NCBI GenBank assembly: GCA_027307195.1
Contig: DAHUXL010000253.1
Span: 1 to 46,197, forward strand
From: Rhodanobacter sp.
GTDB lineage: Bacteria; Pseudomonadota; Gammaproteobacteria; Xanthomonadales; Rhodanobacteraceae
Length of the DNA: 46,197 nucleotides
Direction: 5' to 3'
In this document: piece by piece, positions 37,969 to 44,961 of the stretch
How the letters are laid out: every line of letters starts with the position of its first letter
How positions within the stretch are numbered: the stretch's first letter is position 1
Translations under genes and position numbers: made by a program
Notes under the pieces: model-generated
Databases searched by the model: none
Told to the model about the DNA's origin: nothing
What the model saw: the letters and a program-made list of their open reading frames with translations, nothing else

Positions 37969-37990
37969 GATGCCGCCGTCAGGCGGCATC
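37969..37990 (+). terminator. Terminator hairpin after accD
   Basis: GATGCCGCC-GTCA-GGCGGCATC (9-bp perfect stem, 4-base loop) followed by GTCGTTTC. It lies 26 bp past the accD stop, ending the truA–accD gene block. Confidence 0.75.
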
Positions 37991-38023
37991 GTCGTTTCTG
38001 CATCCGGATATTCGACGCACGGG

Positions 38024-38069
38024 TTTTCCACAATCGATGTGGACGCCTGTCGGTAAAGCCTGTGGACAA
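38024..38069 (+). repeat. 46-bp DnaA-box-like element, copy 1
   Basis: It begins TTTTCCACA and ends TGTGGACAA, with 28 bases between. TTTTCCACA fits the DnaA-box consensus TTWTNCACA; TGTGGACAA is TTGTCCACA reversed (one mismatch). Inside, TCCACA-ATCGA-TGTGGA also forms a 6-bp hairpin. GGTAAAGCC precedes the last box. Copies 2 and 3 have the same length and spacing. Confidence 0.8.
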
Positions 38070-38185
38070 GCCACATGTGTTGCTTGTCGATCAGGCACTT
38101 GCTACGCGGTGATCAGGAATTGCGCAGGTGCGTCGCGCGGTAGCGGACGAGTGACAGATGGGCATCGTCATGACCGATGAGATAG

Positions 38186-38231
38186 TTTTCCACAGCATCT
38201 GTGCACGTCTTCGCTGCAAGCCTGTGGACAA
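38186..38231 (+). repeat. 46-bp DnaA-box-like element, copy 2
   Basis: It runs from TTTTCCACA to TGTGGACAA with exactly 28 bases between, as in copy 1. The internal hairpin is imperfect (TCCACA-GCATC-TGTGCA). CAAGCC precedes the last box. The start is 162 bp from copy 1. Confidence 0.8.
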
Positions 38232-38311
38232 CCTGGTTCAGCCCCTTTGTCGACAGGTACTTGGCACGGCGTGCTGAGATTTTGCGCAGTGCCTGCCGCC
38301 GCGATGCGGAG

Positions 38312-38357
38312 TAATCCACAGTGATTGTGGAGCGTGAGCGGTAAAGCCTGTGGACAA
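38312..38357 (+). repeat. 46-bp DnaA-box-like element, copy 3
   Basis: It runs from TAATCCACA to TGTGGACAA, again with 28 bases between. The internal hairpin is perfect (TCCACA-GTGAT-TGTGGA). GGTAAAGCC before the last box is identical to copy 1. The start is 126 bp from copy 2. Confidence 0.8.
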
Positions 38358-38416
38358 GTGAGCTATCTGCCTGACCGTAAAGGCGCTTGTGACGACGTGC
38401 GCAAAGCTTGCTCAGG

Positions 38417-38992
38417 TCATGCGAGTTTCGTTGCCAGCGACAACAGCCACAGCGACGAGACACCGAGCCCGCTGCCGATGGCTATCGCCGCGAGCACGTC
38501 ACTGGGATAGTGCAGCCCGAGGATCACCCGCGAGGCTGCCACCAGCAGGGTGAAGCCGAGCAGCAGCGGCGCGAGTTGCGGATACCAGGCCAGCGCGACG
38601 ATGCTGAAGCTCACCGCCTGCAAGGTATGTCCCGACGGAAAACTGAATTCGTCCAGCGGTGGCACATGAGCGATAACGCCCGGGCAGACGCGATAGGGGC
38701 GCGGCCGGCGGGTCCAGCGTTTCAGCAGGCGATACAGCAATAGCGCAGTCAGTCCGGTGGCTGCCATATGCGCGGCGGCCGCGAGTCCGCGCGGGCCGCC
38801 GACCACGGCCAGCACCGCCATCAGTGCATACCAGAAGACGCCATCGCCGAGCCGGCTGATCGCACCGAAGAACAGACCCACGGCGCGTCGTGTGCCCCAA
38901 CGGTTCGCCGCCATGCAGACGCGACGATCCAGCGCGAGACGGGGCAAGCCGGTCGACAGCTCAGGCGTGTGCAGCGGCGGCAAGGTGCTCAT
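38417..38992 (-). CDS. PAP2-family membrane phosphatase
   Basis: This 191-residue integral membrane phosphatase has the three PAP2 signature motifs: KRWTRRPRP (motif 1), FPSGHT (motif 2) and SRVILGLHYPSD (motif 3). It carries several membrane segments (for example YALMAVLAVVGG, AAHMAATGLTALLLYRLL, LAPLLLGFTLLVAA). Such enzymes act on lipid phosphates, such as undecaprenyl pyrophosphate or phosphatidic acid; which is not clear here. It overlaps the glycosyltransferase gene by 32 bp. The ATG at 38992 is supported by GAGGAG 7 bases upstream, inside that gene. The pair suggests shared work on a lipid-linked glycan. Confidence 0.92.
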   Translation of the reverse strand: MSTLPPLHTPELSTGLPRLALDRRVCMAANRWGTRRAVGLFFGAISRLGDGVFWYALMAVLAVVGGPRGLAAAAHMAATGLTALLLYRLLKRWTRRPRPYRVCPGVIAHVPPLDEFSFPSGHTLQAVSFSIVALAWYPQLAPLLLGFTLLVAASRVILGLHYPSDVLAAIAIGSGLGVSSLWLLSLATKLA

Positions 38993-40121
38993 GGTGATTC
39001 TCCTCGGCCATCTCTCGCAGCAGGTTCTCGAAATCGCGGATCACGGCATCGGGCGACAACCCGGCCACGCCGACATGGGCGGCACGGCCCATGTGCCGGA
39101 TCAGACCAGGATTGCTGGCCAGCCGGGCGGCCGCGTCGATGAACGCCGAGGTATTGCCCGACTCGATGCAATAACCGTTGACACCATCGATCAGATGCTC
39201 GCGTGCGGCACCTTCGGCATACGCCACCACCGGCAGACCGGCGGCCAGTGCTTCGAGAATCACGTTGCCGAAGGTTTCGCTGAGACTGGGGAACGGAAAC
39301 AGGTCCGCGCTGGCGTAGTGCCGCGCCAGCGCCTCGTCACGCTGCACGCCGGCAAAGATGAAATCGGGATGCGCGGTTTCCAGCGCGGCGCGTGCCGGGC
39401 CATCGCCGACCCAGACATAACGCGCCTGCGGTACCCGTTGCTGGATCGCACGAAAAGCCTGTACCGCCAGTTCGAGATTTTTTTCCGGTGCAATGCGTCC
39501 CACGTACAGCACTACCGGAGTGGCGGCATCGACGCCCCAGCTGTCCCGCAGTCTGTCATTGCGCTGGTTTGGGTGGAACAGTTGCGTGTCCACCGCGCGG
39601 CGCAGCAGACGAGCGTTGCAGATACCCATGGTGTGCAACTCCTGTGCAAGAGCGTCGGTCGGCACCAGGGTGGCGGCAGCACGCTGGTGAAAGCGGCGCA
39701 GATAGCCACGCACCAGCGGCGTGAGCAGGCCCAGGCCATAGTGGTTGGCATAACTGTCGAAGCGCGTATGGAAACCGCTGCTGATGGGGATGCCCAATCG
39801 CGCGGCGGTGCGCACCGCCGACCAGCCGAGCGGCCCCTCGGTGGCGACATAGATCGCATCGGGGCGTTGCTGGCGCCAGTGCTGGCGCAGCGTGCGGCCG
39901 GCGGGCAGGCCGAAGCGCAAGCCGGGGTAGCGCGGCAGTGCAGCGCCACGCACGTTGAGTACGTCGATGCCGGGTTCGTCGTGGTGTGGTTGCGACTGGC
40001 GCGGCCGGATCAGATCCACTTGATGGCCGCGGGCGGCAAGCCCGGCGGCGAGGCTGTGCACAGTCAGTGCGACGCCGTTGATTTCCGGTGGATAGGTTTC
40101 GCTGACGATGCCGATGCGCAT
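38961..40121 (-). CDS. Glycosyltransferase, GT4-type (mannosyltransferase-like)
   Basis: This 386-residue GT-B glycosyltransferase opens with RIGIVSETYPPEINGVALT, with a GG/NG loop typical of the family. VVLYVGRIAPEKNLELAVQA marks the C-terminal nucleotide-sugar domain. The E-x7-E segment is SETFGNVILEALAAGLPVVA. The sequence resembles GDP-mannose-dependent alpha-mannosyltransferases (MgtA-like), but the donor and acceptor are inferred only. The start at 40121 is chosen as it gives the normal N-terminus; the frame stays open further upstream. Its 3' end overlaps the PAP2 gene by 32 bp, so the two are coupled on the minus strand. Confidence 0.93.
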   Translation of the reverse strand: MRIGIVSETYPPEINGVALTVHSLAAGLAARGHQVDLIRPRQSQPHHDEPGIDVLNVRGAALPRYPGLRFGLPAGRTLRQHWRQQRPDAIYVATEGPLGWSAVRTAARLGIPISSGFHTRFDSYANHYGLGLLTPLVRGYLRRFHQRAAATLVPTDALAQELHTMGICNARLLRRAVDTQLFHPNQRNDRLRDSWGVDAATPVVLYVGRIAPEKNLELAVQAFRAIQQRVPQARYVWVGDGPARAALETAHPDFIFAGVQRDEALARHYASADLFPFPSLSETFGNVILEALAAGLPVVAYAEGAAREHLIDGVNGYCIESGNTSAFIDAAARLASNPGLIRHMGRAAHVGVAGLSPDAVIRDFENLLREMAEENHHEHLAAAAHA

Positions 40122-40266
40122 GACGATACCCGTGCTGGCTTGGCACATCCTCGTCAGTTGGCGTTGCGGCGGTGTGGCGGGTGGATGACGCCGCGGTGAC
40201 GCCCGGGGTGCCTTGCTCAGGCTGACGCGTCTGCACTGGGTATTCCCGCCAACCTGGAGAGCCCCG

Positions 40267-40701
40267 ATGAAACGCATCCTGCTTGCGCTTGCCCTGACGG
40301 GACTGGTCGGCGCCGTGATGGCGGCGGATGCACCGCTGCTGCCGGTCACCAAGGCTCCCGTTGATATTGCGGTCTACATCATCTCGCCCGGCGATGGCGC
40401 CAGCGCCGGTCAGGAGTTCACCGTACGCTTCGGCCTCAAGGGCATGGGCGTGGCGCCGGCCGGCGTCGTCAAGGAACGCACTGGCCACCATCATCTGCTG
40501 GTCGACGTAAGGGAGTTGCCGCCCGCTGGTCAGCCGATTCCGAAGGACGACAACCATCTCCACTTCGGTGGTGGCCAGACCGAGGCCACGCTGAAGCTGA
40601 AACCCGGCACGCATACGCTGCAGCTGGAACTTGGCGACGAGAACCACATTCCGTTCGATCCGCCGCTGGTGTCAAAGAGGATTACTATTCATGTCAAGTA
40701 A
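40267..40701 (+). CDS. DUF4399 periplasmic protein
   Basis: This 144-residue exported protein has a Sec signal (residues 1–20, RILLALALTGLVGAVMA). The mature part reads YIISPGDGASAGQEFTVRFG, with the His-rich TGHHHLLVD and the later DDNHLHFGGGQTE. These are typical of DUF4399 (PF14347), small beta-sandwich proteins of unknown function; the His clusters may bind a metal such as copper. GGAG sits before the ATG at 40267. It is divergent from the glycosyltransferase and followed 40 bp later by a small secreted protein gene, possibly on the same transcript. Confidence 0.88.
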   Translation: MKRILLALALTGLVGAVMAADAPLLPVTKAPVDIAVYIISPGDGASAGQEFTVRFGLKGMGVAPAGVVKERTGHHHLLVDVRELPPAGQPIPKDDNHLHFGGGQTEATLKLKPGTHTLQLELGDENHIPFDPPLVSKRITIHVK

Positions 40702-40741
40702 ACCTGTTTGTAGCGGAAGCGGTTCATTCAGGAGTGGCGTT

Positions 40742-41104
40742 ATGAAATATTTTCTGTGTTTGCTCGCGTTGAGCATGCCGTTTGCCTCGCTCGCTGCCGC
40801 AACTTTTGCGCCGGAAGCCCAGCAGCAGGCGCAAGTCGATGGCACGCAGGGTGCTGAAGTGCGCCATCACCCGCTGATCGATGTGAAATTCGTGCTGCGA
40901 AAAGCGCCCGCAGAACAGGACGCGAGTCCACGCATCGAGTTTGGCGAAAGTCGCTCTGCTGTCAGACCCATGTCGGTGTCGGGCTCTTATTCTGTTCCGC
41001 TGAACTCGAATTACGTGAGTCCCAATATGGATGTATGCAGTGGCTGGGCATGCAATGATGCCGTAATGAATGCAGGTATCGCCCAAGGCCGTGGCAACAA
41101 GTGA
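40742..41104 (+). CDS. Small secreted protein, unrecognised, CSGWAC motif
   Basis: This 120-residue protein has a clear signal peptide (YFLCLLALSMPFASLAA, residues 3–19) and a mature part of about 100 residues with only two cysteines (CSGWAC), which may form a disulfide. The mature part is polar, with Gln-rich and Ser-rich stretches, and I recognise no domain. AGGAG lies 9 bases upstream of the ATG at 40742. The start of the gene looks less GC-rich than its neighbours. It follows DUF4399 by 40 bp and is convergent with the outer-membrane protein gene. It could be an orphan or lineage-specific exported protein. Confidence 0.65.
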   Translation: MKYFLCLLALSMPFASLAAATFAPEAQQQAQVDGTQGAEVRHHPLIDVKFVLRKAPAEQDASPRIEFGESRSAVRPMSVSGSYSVPLNSNYVSPNMDVCSGWACNDAVMNAGIAQGRGNK

Positions 41105-41143
41105 TCGCCAGTCCCGGTGGAAATGGCGTAGGCCATCGACGTA

Positions 41144-41158
41144 TGTCACCTCGTGACA
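41144..41158. repeat. Inverted repeat between convergent genes
   Basis: TGTCAC-CTC-GTGACA is a perfect palindrome 40 bp past the small secreted gene. It has no T-run and may be a weak terminator or a protein site. The rest of 41105–41255 holds nothing else I recognise. Confidence 0.35.
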
Positions 41159-41255
41159 ACCAAGGGCAAAACCTGCTTAGATCCTGAATCGCTGCTGCGG
41201 CCAGAATTGGGACAGTCATCGCGGATGTCTGAGGCATTCGTGATGTGTGCAGTCC

Positions 41256-42071
41256 TCAGCGCCCGAAGTAGATCGAGACGCCGAGATTGGTCTGCCATTC
41301 TGGCGCTGCTCCGCCCAGCCGACGATCGAGACCGGCATCGAGCTGCACGCGCGGCGTGATCATCCACGCCAGCCCGGCACCAGCCACAGTGCCGCTGCCC
41401 TGATCCGGCGCGTGCAGCCACGCGGCCTCGGCATACAGTGCCAGCGTCTTGCCTAGTGCGTAGTTGTCGCTGACCGCCACGGTGGTGCTGTCCGCGCCGC
41501 CGCTGCGCACATCCTGCAGATACAGGCCCAGCGAGTTGCGCTCGTTTGCCTGCAGGTTGAACTGCGCGCCGAGCAGGTATTGGCGCCGGGTGCTGCGGAA
41601 TGCCTTCGTGCCATCGGTGAATTCCACACTGCCCAGCAGTCCCCAGCTGAAGGCCTGGTTGGAGGAGGGCAATGCCAGCTTCAATCCAAGCACGGTATCG
41701 CCGTGTCCCTGACTGTAGGTGTCGCTGCCGCCGCCGCTTTGCCGCAGCGAATTCCACGGTGAGCTGCCCAGCTGCAGTTCCAGTGGTCCGCCCATGCCGA
41801 TGCGCAGCAGGCTGTCGGCGCTGTATTGCGAACTGGTGATGCCATCCTGCCGATCACGGCTCCAGTCCGGCAGTCCCTGTTCGATGGTGATTTCGCCAGC
41901 GCCGAGCACCACGGGTGTGAAACCATAGCCGGGGCGGTCGTAGCCCGGGTTGTCGGCCAGTGCAGGCAAGGCAAAGCCCAGCATGAGTATGGCGAGTGTC
42001 GCCAGACGAACGCATCGACGCGCATCTCGGCCGCGGCAACGGTTTGTGCCCCGGTATCGGCTAAAATCCAT
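41256..42071 (-). CDS. Outer-membrane beta-barrel protein (transporter family, PF13557-like)
   Basis: This 271-residue protein has a signal segment (VRLATLAILMLGFALPALA, residues 21–39) and a mature beta-barrel pattern with alternating strands and a C-terminal aromatic/basic end (GVSIYFGR). It resembles the MetA-pathway of phenol degradation/transporter barrels (PF13557). Supporting segments are TPVVLGAGEITIEQGLPDW, FSWGLLGSVEFTDGT and GLAWMITPRVQLDAGLDRRL. The substrate is unknown. ATG at 42071 is preferred, as GGAG sits 9 bases upstream; one 15 bases further up is too close to its AGG. It is divergent from gltX across 28 bp, so their promoters overlap. Confidence 0.8.
   Translation of the reverse strand: MDFSRYRGTNRCRGRDARRCVRLATLAILMLGFALPALADNPGYDRPGYGFTPVVLGAGEITIEQGLPDWSRDRQDGITSSQYSADSLLRIGMGGPLELQLGSSPWNSLRQSGGGSDTYSQGHGDTVLGLKLALPSSNQAFSWGLLGSVEFTDGTKAFRSTRRQYLLGAQFNLQANERNSLGLYLQDVRSGGADSTTVAVSDNYALGKTLALYAEAAWLHAPDQGSGTVAGAGLAWMITPRVQLDAGLDRRLGGAAPEWQTNLGVSIYFGR
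42062..42067 (+). promoter_or_regulatory. Possible -10 box for gltX
   Basis: TAAAAT 33 bp before the gltX ATG lies inside the first codons of the divergent barrel-protein gene. No -35 was recognised. Confidence 0.4.
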
Positions 42072-42099
42072 CGCTTCGCTCCGCATCCTTTGAATTCCC

Positions 42100-43500
42100 A
42101 TGACTGTCCGCACCCGCTTCGCCCCCAGCCCGACCGGTTTCCTGCACATCGGCGGTGCCCGCACCGCATTGTATTGCTGGCTGGAATCGCGTCGTCGCGG
42201 CGGCGAATTCATCCTGCGTATCGAGGATACCGATCGCGAGCGTTCGACCGATGAGGCGGTGAAAGCCATCCTCGATGCGATGCACTGGCTTGGCCTCGAC
42301 GCCGACGAAGGTCCGTTCTACCAGACCCAGCGGCTGGAGCGGTACAAGCAGGTGGCTGATGAGCTGGTTGCCGCCGGCAAGGCGTATTACGCCTACGAGA
42401 GCAAGGACGAGATCGAGGCGATGCGCGAGGCTGCGATGGCCAAGGGCGAGAAGCCGCGCTACAACGGCTACTACCGCGACCGCAACGAGTCTTTCCGCGA
42501 AGATCCCAATCGCGTGATCCGCTTCCGCAATCCGAGCGAAGGCTCGGTGGTGTTCGACGACAAGGTGAAGGGGCGGATCGAGTGGGCCAACAGCGAACTG
42601 GACGACCTGGTGATCTTCCGCTCCGACGGCTGGCCGACCTACAACTTCGCGGTAGTGGTCGACGACATCGACATGGGCATCACCGAGGTGATCCGCGGCG
42701 ACGACCACGTCAACAACACGCCGCGGCAGATCAACATCTATCACGCCCTCGGTGCGCAGGTACCGGAGTTCGCGCATCTGCCGATGATCCTCGACAAGGA
42801 AGGCAAGAAGCTGTCCAAGCGCACCAGCGCGGTCAGCGTGATGGATTACCGTGCCGACGGTTTCGTGCCGCATGCGCTGCTGAACTACCTGGTGCGCCTG
42901 GGCTGGTCGCATGGCGATCAGGAGATCTTCTCGCGCGAGCAGATGATTGCGCTGTTCGACATTGCCGACGTGAACAAGGCGGCCTCGCGTTTCGATACCG
43001 AGAAGCTGGCATGGCTCAACCAGCATTACCTGAAGACCGATGAGCCGCGATCGCTGGTGGCGGAGTTCGAATGGCATCTGGAACGTGCCGGCATCGACAC
43101 CGCGCACGGGCCAGCGCCGGTCGACGTGATCGTGGCGTTGCGCGATCGCGTGCACACGCTGAAGGAAATGGCCGAACGCGCGAAGATCTGGTACGCGCCG
43201 ATCGCCGAATGGGACGACAAGGCGGTCGTCAAGCATCTGAAGAACGACAGTGCGGTGGCGGTGCTCGATGCGGCGAAGTCATTGCTGGGCGCTTGCGAGT
43301 GGAAGCCCGAGCCGATCCACCAGGTGATCGAGCAGGTCGCCGCGAAACTTGAGCTGGGCATGGGCAAGATCGCCCAGCCCTTGCGGGTGGCGATGACCGG
43401 TACCCAGGTGTCGCCGTCGATCGAGCACACGATCTATCTGGCCGGTCGCGTCGAGGCGCTCAAGCGCATCGACGCTGCAATCGCCATGGCGCAAGGTTGA
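42100..43500 (+). CDS. gltX: Glutamyl-tRNA synthetase
   Basis: This 466-residue class I synthetase attaches glutamate to tRNA-Glu. The HIGH motif is in [17 protein letters not shown] (residues 8–24), and the KMSKS equivalent is KKLSKRTS (K237–R241). Between them, [18 protein letters not shown] is typical, as are the [22 protein letters not shown] strand and the C-terminal anticodon-binding region. No Zn-binding Cys motif is evident in the connective peptide. The length is near E. coli's 471. A small membrane protein gene and a zinc regulator gene follow downstream. Confidence 0.98.
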   Translation: MTVRTRFAPSPTGFLHIGGARTALYCWLESRRRGGEFILRIEDTDRERSTDEAVKAILDAMHWLGLDADEGPFYQTQRLERYKQVADELVAAGKAYYAYESKDEIEAMREAAMAKGEKPRYNGYYRDRNESFREDPNRVIRFRNPSEGSVVFDDKVKGRIEWANSELDDLVIFRSDGWPTYNFAVVVDDIDMGITEVIRGDDHVNNTPRQINIYHALGAQVPEFAHLPMILDKEGKKLSKRTSAVSVMDYRADGFVPHALLNYLVRLGWSHGDQEIFSREQMIALFDIADVNKAASRFDTEKLAWLNQHYLKTDEPRSLVAEFEWHLERAGIDTAHGPAPVDVIVALRDRVHTLKEMAERAKIWYAPIAEWDDKAVVKHLKNDSAVAVLDAAKSLLGACEWKPEPIHQVIEQVAAKLELGMGKIAQPLRVAMTGTQVSPSIEHTIYLAGRVEALKRIDAAIAMAQG

Positions 43501-43535
43501 TCGCGCTGCCATGTCGATGACGCACTGAGCTCGAC

Positions 43536-43814
43536 GTGGACGAACTGATCGCGCGGGCATCACAAGGCGTCGACCCGGACGCGCCGGGCGCGTTCTGGCA
43601 GATCTTCGTCAACCTGTTGAATATGCTGCCGTGGGCCGCCATGTTCTGGTGGAACCTGCTGTTCATCGCCGTCGGTGCGCTGCTTGGCTGGTGGCGTGGC
43701 CGGACGACGGAAGGCATCGTCTGGGCGCTCGTGCTGGGGCCGATCGGCTGGGTCGTGATTCTCGTCAAGCCCCGTCCCGAACCACGTGCCGAGCCGCCGC
43801 CGCTTCGACATTGA
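43536..43814 (+). CDS. Small membrane protein, unknown function
   Basis: This 92-residue protein has two hydrophobic segments (MLPWAAMFWWNLLFIAVGALLG and IVWALVLGPIGWVVILV in part), joined by a short basic loop (WWRGRTTEG). It ends in a Pro/Arg-rich cytoplasmic tail (KPRPEPRAEPPPLRH). The start is taken as GTG at 43536, 36 bp after gltX; no ATG is available nearby. No family is recognised. It may share the gltX transcript, and it precedes the zur promoter. Confidence 0.6.
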   Translation: MDELIARASQGVDPDAPGAFWQIFVNLLNMLPWAAMFWWNLLFIAVGALLGWWRGRTTEGIVWALVLGPIGWVVILVKPRPEPRAEPPPLRH

Positions 43815-43844
43815 GCGGGCTCAGGGTCGGCGCGTACGGCAGTG

Positions 43845-43850
43845 TATGAT
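43845..43850 (+). promoter_or_regulatory. -10 box for zur
   Basis: TATGAT lies 20 bp before the first possible start. It implies a transcript start at about 43857, which leaves room for a ribosome-binding site only before the TTG at 43871. No -35 was recognised. Confidence 0.5.
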
Positions 43851-43870
43851 CTCCAGCTGAGGTGAACCCC

Positions 43871-44356
43871 TTGAGCCACGACGCCGCACACAGTTCGCAC
43901 GCGCATCATCCGCATCATCACGATGCCAAGGGATTCGTGCGCGCCGTGGAGCACGCCAGCGAGGAGCGCGGCCTGCGCCTGACTCCGCTGCGCAAGGAAG
44001 TGCTGGAGCTGATCGCGGCCGCGCACAAACCGGTCAAGGCCTACGATCTGCTGGACCAATTGCGCGAGAAGCATGGCAACGCGGCGCCCCCCACGGTTTA
44101 TCGCGCGCTCGATTTCCTGCTTGAAAACGGCTTCATCCACAAGCTGGAATCGATCAATGCCTTCGTCTCCTGTCACCACCCGACGGAAGCGCATCAGGTG
44201 CCGTTCCTGATCTGCGATACCTGTTCCAGCGCTGAGGAAGTCTGTGATGAGCGGGTGGCTGAGCTGATCGAGGCGCAGGCCAAGGCGCTTGGTTTCAAGC
44301 CGCAGGCGCAGACGCTGGAAGTGCACGGCACCTGCAAGCAGTGCCGCAAGGCCTGA
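43871..44356 (+). CDS. zur: Fur-family zinc regulator (Zur-like)
   Basis: This 161-residue Fur-family repressor has a His-rich N-terminus (SHAHHPHHH) that is probably an extra zinc-binding stretch. The winged-helix recognition region is PPTVYRALDFLLENGFIHKLE. Zinc-site cysteines are in LICDTCSSAEEVC and the C-terminal CKQCRK, typical of Zur. It most likely shuts off zinc uptake genes when zinc is plentiful. The start is set at TTG 43871, since GAGGTG lies 6–12 bases upstream; a GTG at 43862 is too near the likely transcription start. A palindromic operator candidate lies after it, before the MerC-like gene. Neighbouring zinc genes support the role. Confidence 0.85.
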   Translation: MSHDAAHSSHAHHPHHHDAKGFVRAVEHASEERGLRLTPLRKEVLELIAAAHKPVKAYDLLDQLREKHGNAAPPTVYRALDFLLENGFIHKLESINAFVSCHHPTEAHQVPFLICDTCSSAEEVCDERVAELIEAQAKALGFKPQAQTLEVHGTCKQCRKA

Positions 44357-44386
44357 ACCCCGGTTTCCGGATGTGGCGTCGGTGAG

Positions 44387-44401
44387 TGTTATAAAGTAAC
44401 A
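44387..44401 (+). promoter_or_regulatory. Probable Zur operator before the MerC-like gene
   Basis: TGTTA-TAAAG-TAACA is a perfect palindrome with 5-base arms, close to the known proteobacterial Zur consensus TGTTATAATATAACA. It overlaps a TATAAA that may be the -10 element, 53 bp before the ATG of the MerC-like gene and 31 bp after the zur stop. Confidence 0.65.
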
Positions 44402-44453
44402 TGACGGCCACTGGGTACAGAGTCACCGCATTTGGTGACGCCAGGGCAGGTCG

Positions 44454-44888
44454 ATGGATTCCGAACAGGCGAGCAAAACCCGCTGGTGGCGTATTGCCGA
44501 TCGCGTCGGTGCGGTGGCGTCTTTCCTGTGCGCGATCCACTGTGCGCTGCTGCCGTTCGTGTTGGTGCTGTTGCCGTTCGTGGGCCTTGAGTTTCTGGCC
44601 GACCATCGCTTCGAGCGCGGTTTCGTGCTGTTTGCCTGCACGCTGGCGCTGTTTGCCCTGGTGCGCGGTTTTCGCCGGCATCAGGCGCCGCTGCCGTTGT
44701 TGCTGGCGGCGCCGGGGCTGGCGTTGCTACTGCTTGGTATCACTTATGCCGAAAGCTATTCGATCATCCTGCACAGTGTACTGGTGACCTGCGGCGGCTT
44801 GCTGCTGGCCAGCGCGCACTTCATCAATCTGCGCCGGGACAGCCGCCACAACGATGACCACGTGCATGGCCCGCAATGCGCCCATTGA
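44454..44888 (+). CDS. MerC-domain membrane protein
   Basis: This 144-residue inner-membrane protein has four hydrophobic segments and the MerC signature CAIHCALLP (residues 26–34) in the first helix, with conserved cysteines for metal transfer. The tail is His/Cys-rich (HNDDHVHGPQCAH). MerC proteins take up mercury, but many chromosomal copies lie in zinc-linked loci, so a zinc-related role is likely here. It follows a probable Zur operator and is thus likely repressed by zinc. GTCGATGG precedes the ATG at 44454, without a strong ribosome-binding site. Confidence 0.85.
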   Translation: MDSEQASKTRWWRIADRVGAVASFLCAIHCALLPFVLVLLPFVGLEFLADHRFERGFVLFACTLALFALVRGFRRHQAPLPLLLAAPGLALLLLGITYAESYSIILHSVLVTCGGLLLASAHFINLRRDSRHNDDHVHGPQCAH

Positions 44889-44931
44889 ATGGTCGCATTG
44901 AACGGCATGATCAGGCCGCTGGTGATTGTGT

Positions 44932-44947
44932 AACGGCGGTCGCCGTT
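44932..44947. repeat. Inverted repeat before the CDF exporter gene
   Basis: AACGGCG-GT-CGCCGTT, 7-bp perfect arms, 14 bp before the CDF start. It has no T-run; it may be an operator or hairpin. Weak evidence. Confidence 0.35.
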
Positions 44948-44961
44948 CCTAGCATGCGCGC

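Larger units (their letters stand above)
37944..38416. other. 473-bp gene-free region with three 104-bp repeat units
   Basis: This is the only gene-free stretch over 300 bp. It contains the accD terminator hairpin and three diverged 104-bp units (38024–38127, 38186–38289, 38312–38415), separated by 58 and 22 bp. Each begins with the 46-bp element listed below. About 13–14 bp later comes a partner block of about 45 bp. The blocks of units 1 and 2 are clearly alike (for example TTGTCGAxCAGG and TTGCGCAG); the third is recognisable but more diverged. Unit 3 ends next to the stop codon of the PAP2 gene. I saw no tRNA, transposase or CRISPR structure, and no believable gene. Confidence 0.75.

Noticed and set aside
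38024-38415. Chromosomal origin of replication (oriC)
   Set aside because: Box-like 9-mers are present, but no AT-rich unwinding region and no dnaA, dnaN or gidA nearby. The evidence supports only a DnaA-like cluster.
37944-38416. CRISPR array
   Set aside because: The three units are diverged, unequally spaced (58 and 22 bp apart) and have no short identical repeats with unique spacers.
38113-38463. A minus-strand frame of 116 codons across repeat units 2 and 3
   Set aside because: It reads through the PAP2 3' end and the repeats. No ribosome-binding site or domain was seen; it is kept only as an observation on phase.
40122-40266. RNA gene in the glycosyltransferase/DUF4399 gap
   Set aside because: The 145-bp gap has no tRNA-like cloverleaf or notable structure; it is probably only the two divergent promoters.
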